From positions 1 to 11,062 of the forward strand of contig JAEOTL010000235.1 of the NCBI GenBank assembly GCA_016839845.1: 11,062 nucleotides of DNA. Direction: 5' to 3'. The DNA is from Promethearchaeota archaeon (GTDB lineage Archaea; Asgardarchaeota; Lokiarchaeia; Sigynarchaeales; SOKP01). This document shows positions 6,697 through 11,062 of the stretch, piece by piece. The position numbers and the translations under genes were made by a program. Below the pieces are notes generated by a model that saw only the letters and a list, made by a program, of their open reading frames with translations, was not told the origin of the DNA and made no database searches. Position 1 is the first letter of the stretch. Every line of letters starts with the position of its first letter.

Positions 6697-7197
6697 ATGA
6701 ATTTAACAGAAGATGAGGTATCAAAGTTACCAAATCAATTTGAGACTGTACCATATAGTACATTCTTCAAACTGTGGTATGCTTTGCAGAAAGCACTCCC
6801 TTCGGATAAAAAAGGTGAAATTCTCACCAAAATAGGTCGAACGATCGGAAGAGAATTCGATGTTGATGGAATCGAGACTGTTAATGATTTTCTCAACCAA
6901 TTACAACGATTTCTTGAACAAGAATGGGCAATAACAAACAACGCTGAAGTAGAATTCATAAAGGATCAAAATGGAGAGATTATAAAATTAAAAGCTAAGC
7001 AAGACAGTTGTAAAATGTGTTATGCCAACACTTATTATAGATTTCACGATAATGGGAGTCCTTCTTGCATGTTTCCTCAAGTAATGATGGGAATTCTATC
7101 AAAAGTTAAAAATAAGTTCGGATTCAAAAATTTGAGATTCGAAGGCGTACAGAAAGGGGGAGTAGGAGAATGCGCCATGGTATGGAATCTCAAGTGA
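6697..7197 (+). CDS. V4R-like small-molecule/metal-binding domain protein
   Basis: This is a 166-residue protein with no membrane segment or signal peptide. Its N-terminal helical half contains FFKLWYALQKALP (23-35) and EILTKIGRTIGREF (41-54). The C-terminal half carries four cysteines: C105 and C108 in CKMC, C124 in SCMFPQVMMGILS (123-135), and C159 in GVGECAMVW (155-163). This order (a Cys, then a hydrophobic helix, then a glycine-rich turn with xxC near the end) resembles the V4R/4-vinyl-reductase domain, which binds hydrocarbon ligands or zinc in regulators and accessory proteins. Assignment by eye is moderate; a related L-2-amino-thiazoline-hydrolase-like or other cysteine domain is possible. 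The gene follows the small HTH gene, and in other regulators HTH and V4R domains are fused, so they may form a split sensor. It converges on the regulator gene at 7212, with a 14-bp gap. Confidence 0.6.
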   Translation: MNLTEDEVSKLPNQFETVPYSTFFKLWYALQKALPSDKKGEILTKIGRTIGREFDVDGIETVNDFLNQLQRFLEQEWAITNNAEVEFIKDQNGEIIKLKAKQDSCKMCYANTYYRFHDNGSPSCMFPQVMMGILSKVKNKFGFKNLRFEGVQKGGVGECAMVWNLK

Positions 7198-7211
7198 TTT
7201 TATTGAATTAG

Positions 7212-7721
7212 TTATATTTTTTCATATTTTTTTTTAAGATCTTCCCAGAGATTAACTACTTTTTTATAGCCAGAAATTCTGAATAAATTTTCCTCTACGA
7301 TGTTCTTGATATTTTCATAACCATCGAAATTTAAGAGTTCTTGTTTTTTTGTTTCCAATTCTTCTTTTATTTCTAATAACTTTGGCTCCCATTTGATATT
7401 TATTTTCAAAAGATTAATAGCTCTACTAAAAGTCTCTGCCATTATTGACTCCATAGAATAAATTCTTGGTTTTGACCTCTTAGAAACTTGTATCACTCCT
7501 AAATCAACAAAATTCTTAATTTCCTGAGAAATTTTTCCAACAGAATATTGTGTTAGGTCCTTAAGTTCAGATTGAGTTAAATCTTTCCTTGTTATAAAAT
7601 AAAAAAGTATAGTTGAGGTTATCGTTCCCCGCGCAGAAGAAATAATGGATTTTAGAAGGTAGTTGATAATTTCCTTCTCTATTTCCCTTATGTTTGAATC
7701 AAATCTGTCTCTATTACTCAT
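7212..7721 (-). CDS. GbsR/MarR-like winged-helix regulator, second paralogue
   Basis: This 169-residue protein has a central winged helix: DLTQSELKDLTQYSVGKISQEIKNFV (47-72), then DLGVIQVSKRSKPRIYSM (73-90) as the wing. It is flanked by an N-terminal helix and a long Glu/Lys-rich C-terminal helical tail (about 110-168) that probably dimerises. This layout fits the GbsR-like branch of the MarR superfamily. About half the residues of the HTH are identical to the neighbouring 169-residue protein, and the lengths match exactly, so the pair arose by duplication. It starts 9 bp after the stop of the upstream paralogue and is almost certainly co-transcribed with it. The likely target is the palindrome at 8282-8299. 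The ATG has no strong ribosome-binding site. No effector-binding domain is visible. Confidence 0.85.
   Translation of the reverse strand: MSNRDRFDSNIREIEKEIINYLLKSIISSARGTITSTILFYFITRKDLTQSELKDLTQYSVGKISQEIKNFVDLGVIQVSKRSKPRIYSMESIMAETFSRAINLLKINIKWEPKLLEIKEELETKKQELLNFDGYENIKNIVEENLFRISGYKKVVNLWEDLKKKYEKI
7217..7235 (+). terminator. T-runs ending the V4R-like transcript
   Basis: Runs of six and nine T on the plus strand lie 20-38 bases past the V4R-like stop codon. They fall inside the lysine-rich 3' end of the convergent regulator gene, so the two transcripts probably overlap at their ends. Confidence 0.4.
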
Positions 7722-7730
7722 ATCTTTACT

Positions 7731-8240
7731 TTACTCTTTTTTAGGCATGACAATCAATTCTTTTAAACTATCCCAGATCTTTTCTATTAACTGGAAAGTT
7801 TTCAATAACTCTCGAATTCTTTCTGAAAGAAGATCATATCCTCTCTGGTTTTGAAATTTCTTTAATTCGTCAAGTTTCTCATTTAGAAATTGAGAAATCT
7901 TTTCAAACTCATCCCAAGAGGAATTGGCGACTCTTTGGTATATTTCAGGGTTTAAAATGTACAAATTTTCATTTGTATTTTGTACTTTTCTCTTCTTAAT
8001 AATTCCTAGATCTATTAAATTTCTCAACTTCTTAGATATTGTGCTAATTGAGAAATTTGTTAAATCTTTTAACTGTTTTTGAGTTAATTCTTTATGTATT
8101 GCTAAGTATGCTAGAATTAATTGAATCTTTAGATCAGCACTTTTGGCTTTTCCCGAATCGAGGATAAAATCTACTAATACTTGCTCGAATTCTTTTATTC
8201 TCCCTTCAAAGATATGATTTTTAACACTAGAACCTACCAT
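7731..8240 (-). CDS. GbsR/MarR-like winged-helix regulator, first paralogue
   Basis: This 169-residue regulator is promoter-proximal in a two-gene operon. The winged helix reads ELTQKQLKDLTNFSISTISK (51-70), then LRNLIDLGIIKKRKV (72-86), with a wing ending ENLYILNP (91-98). The C-terminal half (about 108-163) is helical and charged, suited to dimerisation. The fold and order match the GbsR-like MarR-superfamily proteins that repress transport genes. It is divergent from the ABC exporter over 160 bp. Its TATA box is centred about 29 bp ahead of the ATG, so the mRNA is probably leaderless. A perfect palindrome lies just upstream of that TATA box, which suggests autoregulation. The trigger molecule is unknown. 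There are no cysteines, so thiol redox sensing is unlikely. Confidence 0.87.
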   Translation of the reverse strand: MVGSSVKNHIFEGRIKEFEQVLVDFILDSGKAKSADLKIQLILAYLAIHKELTQKQLKDLTNFSISTISKKLRNLIDLGIIKKRKVQNTNENLYILNPEIYQRVANSSWDEFEKISQFLNEKLDELKKFQNQRGYDLLSERIRELLKTFQLIEKIWDSLKELIVMPKKE

Positions 8241-8264
8241 TCTCTAATTATAAGATTGTCAACC

Positions 8265-8273
8265 TTATATAAA
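8265..8273 (-). promoter_or_regulatory. TATA box of the regulator operon
   Basis: On the minus strand this reads TTTATATAA, a consensus-grade archaeal TATA box. It is centred about 29 bp before the ATG at 8240, predicting a leaderless transcript. GTTGAC follows it on the same strand (8263 down to 8258), mirroring the divergent promoter. Confidence 0.7.
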
Positions 8274-8281
8274 TAGTTTTT

Positions 8282-8299
8282 TATTCTTCATGAAGAATA
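8282..8299. promoter_or_regulatory. Operator: perfect 18-bp palindrome
   Basis: TATTCTTCATGAAGAATA is identical to its own reverse complement. Its centre (8290/8291) lies 17-18 bp from each of the two divergent TATA boxes. A homodimeric winged-helix protein is the natural ligand, and the adjacent GbsR/MarR-like genes are the obvious candidates. A bound protein would sit where TFB and TBP assemble for both promoters. Confidence 0.75.
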
Positions 8300-8306
8300 G
8301 AAAACA

Positions 8307-8315
8307 TTTATATAT
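8307..8315 (+). promoter_or_regulatory. TATA box of the ABC exporter operon
   Basis: TTTATATAT lies directly after the operator repeat. A start about 25 bp downstream, near 8337, would give a leader of about 65 nt containing the second operator copy. GTTGAC at 8320-8325 follows, as on the divergent side. Confidence 0.65.
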
Positions 8316-8345
8316 CTAAGTTGACTATAAGATATTGGGTTTTCC

Positions 8346-8367
8346 ATTCTTCATGAAAAATAGAAAA
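8346..8367. promoter_or_regulatory. Second operator copy (near-palindrome)
   Basis: The 22 bases here match those at 8283-8304 at 21 positions; the single change (G to A) spoils one half-site of the palindrome ATTCTTCATGAAAAAT. The two copies are 63 bp apart start to start, about six helical turns, on either side of the exporter TATA box. A protein bound here would lie just past the predicted transcription start and block elongation or allow looping. Confidence 0.65.
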
Positions 8368-8400
8368 TCAATTTAAAAAAAAGAAAAAAATTTTCTAAAG

Positions 8401-9339
8401 GTGTTTGAGATAAGTAATGATGTAATATTAGATGTTTCAAACTTGACAAAAACTTACGGGAAAGAAATTACATTTCGACGAATAAGATTAGGCAGGAAAG
8501 TTATCGGGGCAAAAAATGTTGATTTTTCGGTAAAGAAGGGGGAAATTTTCGGTTTTCTTGGTCCAAACGGTGCAGGTAAAACTACAACTATGAGAAGCAT
8601 TCTTAATTATTTAAAAATCCAAACAGGAAAGATAACCATCTTTGGTCTTGATCACCAAAAGCATTCTCTAGAAATAAGAAAACAAATAGGTTATATTCCC
8701 GGAGATCTTTCATTATACGATGATTTTACAGGGGAAGAACTTATCAATTATCTTGATAAATTTCAACCTATAGATCGAACATATTTAGATCTTTTAAGAT
8801 CTTCTTATAAAGTCGATTTATCGCAAAAGATCAGTAAACTTTCTACAGGAAATCGTCAACAAGTAGGGCTTATTATTGCTTTAGCTCCAAAACCAGAATT
8901 CTTGATTTTAGATGAACCAACTTCGGGATTAGACCCATTGATGACTGCTAGAACACATGATATATTTAAGAACTTAAAAAAAGAGGGCAAAACTATTTTT
9001 TTAAGCTCACATGATCTCGCTGAAGTTCAAGCCGTTTGTGATAGAGTCGGAATCATTAAAGAAGGAGAGATGATACTTGTTGAAAGGATTGAGGCACTCA
9101 AGCAGAAATTTCTTCAGAATGTTGTAATTCAATTTTCTTCTAAAATGATGCCTACAGAATCCAATCTAAAAGAGATAGAGTCAGTAATATCTGTGCAAAA
9201 GTTAGGTCTCAAAACTTTTCGGCTACAAGTTAAAGAGAATATTAATGAATTACTTAAATGGTTAGTGAAATTCAAGATTAAGAGATTATCTATTGAAGAT
9301 TCATCGCTTGAAGAGATCTTCTTACAATTTTATGATTAG
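8401..9339 (+). CDS. ABC-2-type exporter ATP-binding protein (BcrA/CcmA-like)
   Basis: This 312-residue ATPase would power the permease encoded next. Walker A is GPNGAGKTT (54-62). The ABC signature is LSTGNRQQ (147-154). Walker B is FLILDEP (167-173), with D-loop SGLDP (175-179) and switch histidine H204 in LSSHD. The Q-loop region reads IGYIPGD (96-102), with Gly where Gln is common, a variant I recall from this exporter subgroup. After about residue 240 comes an extra C-terminal domain of the DUF4162-like kind found in drug and bacitracin exporters. An insert between the first strand and Walker A (RRIRLGRKVIGAKNV) is typical of the subgroup. The start is GTG at 8401; an in-frame ATG at 8353 runs into a stop after seven codons. 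The stop codon overlaps the permease's ribosome-binding site. Confidence 0.94.
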   Translation: MFEISNDVILDVSNLTKTYGKEITFRRIRLGRKVIGAKNVDFSVKKGEIFGFLGPNGAGKTTTMRSILNYLKIQTGKITIFGLDHQKHSLEIRKQIGYIPGDLSLYDDFTGEELINYLDKFQPIDRTYLDLLRSSYKVDLSQKISKLSTGNRQQVGLIIALAPKPEFLILDEPTSGLDPLMTARTHDIFKNLKKEGKTIFLSSHDLAEVQAVCDRVGIIKEGEMILVERIEALKQKFLQNVVIQFSSKMMPTESNLKEIESVISVQKLGLKTFRLQVKENINELLKWLVKFKIKRLSIEDSSLEEIFLQFYD

Positions 9340-9344
9340 GAGGA
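9337..9344 (+). promoter_or_regulatory. Strong Shine-Dalgarno of the permease, overlapping the ATPase stop
   Basis: TAGGAGGA includes the TAG stop of the ATPase gene and sits six bases before the permease ATG. It is the strongest ribosome-binding site in the window and suggests translational coupling of the two exporter subunits. Confidence 0.75.
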
Positions 9345-9350
9345 AAGATT

Positions 9351-10148
9351 ATGACCCAAGTATATATCAAAAATATGAGGAAAAAATGGTTGAGTGGTAT
9401 TTTATATCCATTCTTTGTTGCTATACTAGTCCCACTAATAGCCTATATGTGGCCAATGTTAAAAGATCAAATATCTTCATTTGCTGACTTGCTAGATTCT
9501 CCTGTTTATCAAGCGATTCTTGGTCAACTAGGTATGATCGGTTTCGGAACGTTTGAAGGAGCTATTTACATGTATATCTTTTCATGGATGGAAATGATTA
9601 TGGTATTTGTAACAATTCTCATTCCTGTTAAATTGATAAGTACTGAGATAGATGAAAGAACTCTAGACGTTATTTTAAGTTACCCAATTCAACGATGGCG
9701 CTATTTATTTGAGAAATTTAGCGTATATCTAACATATAACCTCTTGTATCCTGTTTTAATGGTTTTATTTACTTTACTTTCTACTGTTAGTCTCAATGAA
9801 TCTATAAATATTGCTACTTTCACCTATTCTGTCATCGGAGTTTGGCTTTTATTTTTTGCACTAGGTTCTCTTTCACTGTTTTGTGGCACCTTGTTTTTAA
9901 AATCAAAAAAAGCTTTAACAGCTTCGGGGATTATCATTTTGGGACAATATATTTTAGTCAGAGTAGGTGGAATGGTACCTGCTGCTAAATATCTAAAATT
10001 CTTTTCACTTTTCAATTATCTGAACGCTGGTACCATTGTTACTTCTGATATAATGCCAATAAATGAACTTTTGCTCGTGATCACTGTTGGTTTGATAGCA
10101 TTAATTAGTTCGCTTTATGTTTTTCAAAAACGAGAGCTAGTATATTAA
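9351..10148 (+). CDS. ABC-2-type exporter permease
   Basis: This 265-residue integral membrane protein has about six hydrophobic segments, near residues 16-36, 72-94, 125-147, 157-181, 189-206 and 239-257. Between the second and third lies EIDERTLDVILSYPIQRWRY (99-118), the coupling-helix block of ABC-2 permeases (E...GT...LL..P..R) that contacts the ATPase. It would form a dimer with two ATPase subunits and export or flip a substrate across the cell membrane. The substrate cannot be read from sequence; in related cassettes it is a drug, peptide antibiotic or lipid. It begins 11 bp after the ATPase stop with a strong ribosome-binding site. Control by the divergent regulators is inferred from the shared operators. 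Confidence 0.92.
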   Translation: MTQVYIKNMRKKWLSGILYPFFVAILVPLIAYMWPMLKDQISSFADLLDSPVYQAILGQLGMIGFGTFEGAIYMYIFSWMEMIMVFVTILIPVKLISTEIDERTLDVILSYPIQRWRYLFEKFSVYLTYNLLYPVLMVLFTLLSTVSLNESINIATFTYSVIGVWLLFFALGSLSLFCGTLFLKSKKALTASGIIILGQYILVRVGGMVPAAKYLKFFSLFNYLNAGTIVTSDIMPINELLLVITVGLIALISSLYVFQKRELVY

Positions 10149-10157
10149 TTTCAAAAA

Positions 10158-10181
10158 TTTTTTCTTTCTTTTATTATTTTT
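10158..10181 (+). terminator. T-rich terminator after the exporter operon
   Basis: Beginning ten bases past the TAA stop, the plus strand has TTTTTT, TTT, TTTT and TTTTT runs separated by single C or short A interruptions. No hairpin is evident. This is a typical archaeal T-rich end and separates the exporter operon from guaB. Confidence 0.55.
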
Positions 10182-10230
10182 AATAAAACCTTATCTAAAT
10201 CCTATTGCTAAGATTTTTGCATACACAAAA

Positions 10231-10239
10231 TTTTATAAA
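10231..10239 (+). promoter_or_regulatory. Probable TATA box of guaB
   Basis: TTTTATAAA, preceded by ACACAAAA, predicts a transcription start near 10262 and a leader of about 75 nt. That leader would contain the inverted repeat at 10272-10312. Confidence 0.45.
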
Positions 10240-10271
10240 CTAAATTATCTTTATTATTAAAATTCAAAGTA

Positions 10272-10312
10272 TTTTACTAATTAATTCAATATTCTTTAAT
10301 TAACTAGTAAAA
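10272..10312. promoter_or_regulatory. 13-bp inverted repeat ahead of guaB
   Basis: TTTTACTAATTAA at 10272-10284 and TTAACTAGTAAAA at 10300-10312 are reverse complements at 12 of 13 positions, around a 15-base spacer. The right arm ends 23 bp before the guaB ATG. If transcription starts near 10262 this would form an AU-rich hairpin in the leader; otherwise it is a candidate operator. Confidence 0.5.
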
Positions 10313-10335
10313 CCTCTTTAAGTTGGTGTTAAAAA

Positions 10336-11062
10336 ATGTCAGATTACTATCGCAGTAAGATACATTACAAAGAATTGATATCTACGTTCGATGATGTTCT
10401 GATCTTACCCGGTTTTACAGATTTTTCTCCAAGTGAGGTTGATATTTCATCAAAATTGGGTAAACACCATTTTAATCTCCCAATATTGTCATCTGCAATG
10501 GATACAGTGACAGAGGAAAATATGGCAATTTCCATGGCACTTCACGGGGGACTTGGAGTCTTACATCGTAATTGCTCCTTTGAAAGACAGCTTGAGATGG
10601 TTAGGATTGTAAAAAGAGCTAGATCTTTTGTTATTGATGATGTAGCTACTATTAATCCGAATGCTAAGGTTTCAAAAGCGAAATTTATGATGGAAAACTA
10701 CAATATCAGTGGAATCGTTGTAACCAACGAAGAAAAGAAAGTATGTGGAATTTTTACCAAAAGAGACATCCCATTCTTAGAAAAAGACATTAAAAACGGT
10801 ATAATAAAAGATCATATGACAAAAGGTGTTATATCCATCAAGCCTGGTGCTTCACGTGAAGAGGCAATTAAAATTCTCTATGAGTCAAGAAAGGAAAAAT
10901 TACCAATAATAGACGAAGATGGAATGCTAAAAGGGTTGATTACAAAAAAGGATTTAGCACCAGAATTCCCTCTAGCATCTAAAGATGAAGAAGGGCATTT
11001 ATTATGTGGGTTGGCATTGTCTCCTAGATTTCCTGAATCATCTCAATCTCAAAATCTGTTGA
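10336..11062 (+). CDS. guaB: Inosine-5'-monophosphate dehydrogenase, N-terminal half (runs off window)
   Basis: IMP dehydrogenase oxidises IMP to XMP with NAD+, the committed step toward GMP, in the cytoplasm. The 242 visible codons are open to the right edge. STFDDVLILPG (16-26), LPILSSAMDTVTEENMAISM (48-67) and GGLGVLHRN (71-79) are the hallmark opening of the catalytic barrel. Two CBS domains follow, about residues 104-150 (ISGIVVTNEEKKVCGIFTKRD) and 164-212 (KLPIIDEDGMLKGLITKKDL). They usually bind adenine or guanine nucleotides for allosteric control. LLCGLALSP (222-230) returns to the barrel. The catalytic cysteine loop would lie about 65 residues beyond the edge. The start is fixed by GGTG at 10325-10328, seven bases before the ATG, and by family alignment. 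It is separated from the exporter by a T-rich terminator, so it is its own transcription unit. Confidence 0.93.
   Translation, partial: MSDYYRSKIHYKELISTFDDVLILPGFTDFSPSEVDISSKLGKHHFNLPILSSAMDTVTEENMAISMALHGGLGVLHRNCSFERQLEMVRIVKRARSFVIDDVATINPNAKVSKAKFMMENYNISGIVVTNEEKKVCGIFTKRDIPFLEKDIKNGIIKDHMTKGVISIKPGASREEAIKILYESRKEKLPIIDEDGMLKGLITKKDLAPEFPLASKDEEGHLLCGLALSPRFPESSQSQNLL

Noticed and set aside
8282..8299. Palindrome as an intrinsic terminator hairpin
   Set aside because: It has no loop, is centred between divergent promoters rather than after a gene, and is not followed by a long T-run.
8353..8376. Seven-codon upstream open frame (ATG...TAA) in the exporter leader, in frame with the GTG start
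   Set aside because: It lacks a ribosome-binding site, and its ATG is part of the duplicated operator palindrome, which explains its presence. Regulation by an upstream peptide is possible but unsupported.
7212..10148. Regulator/exporter block as a bacteriocin, toxin-antitoxin or defence island
   Set aside because: No precursor peptide, nuclease, toxin or modification enzyme is present. The content is fully explained by a regulated ABC exporter.

Overview
The window is AT-rich DNA, roughly one-third GC by eye, with archaeal gene signals: TTTATATA-like boxes about 25-30 bp ahead of starts, several likely leaderless or short-leader genes, and T-run ends without stable hairpins. It carries a long-chain prenyl diphosphate synthase, an eukaryote-like Rab/Ras-type small GTPase and a 22-residue leucine-rich-repeat protein. 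That mix suggests an Asgard archaeon (Promethearchaeota, Lokiarchaeia-like). This is an inference from gene content; the window holds no rRNA or other phylogenetic marker.

Layout. (1) 1-1590, minus strand: an LRR protein with a HEAT-like N-terminus, cut by the left edge, preceded by an MJ0936/YfcE-type metallophosphoesterase. (2) 1693-3384: a polyprenyl synthetase (+) convergent with a small GTPase (-). (3) 3541-6192: a gamma-glutamyltransferase-family Ntn hydrolase (-) divergent from a radical SAM protein (+). (4) 6354-7197, plus strand: a small ArsR-like winged-helix protein followed by a cysteine-containing V4R-like protein. (5) 7212-10148: two tandem paralogous GbsR/MarR-like regulators (-), divergent from an ABC-2-type exporter, ATPase plus permease (+). 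(6) 10336 to the right edge: the N-terminal half of IMP dehydrogenase (guaB).

The strongest signal is the control region of block 5 (8241-8400). A perfect 18-bp palindrome sits almost exactly midway between two divergent TATA boxes. The symmetry continues outward through both TATA boxes to a GTTGAC word on each side. A second copy of the operator, 21 of 22 bases identical, lies 63 bp away, beyond the exporter promoter. This looks like a self-contained, autoregulated efflux module in which one or both paralogous regulators bind the palindromes and control themselves and the exporter.

The other genes look like independently transcribed housekeeping or signalling genes. I do not see a multi-gene system of a wholly new type. 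The less ordinary points are the prenyl synthase with an altered GD motif, the GTPase with a non-canonical G4 motif, the HTH/V4R pair, and a long inverted repeat just ahead of guaB. There is no gene-free stretch over 300 bases, and I see no tRNA, rRNA, CRISPR array or insertion sequence.
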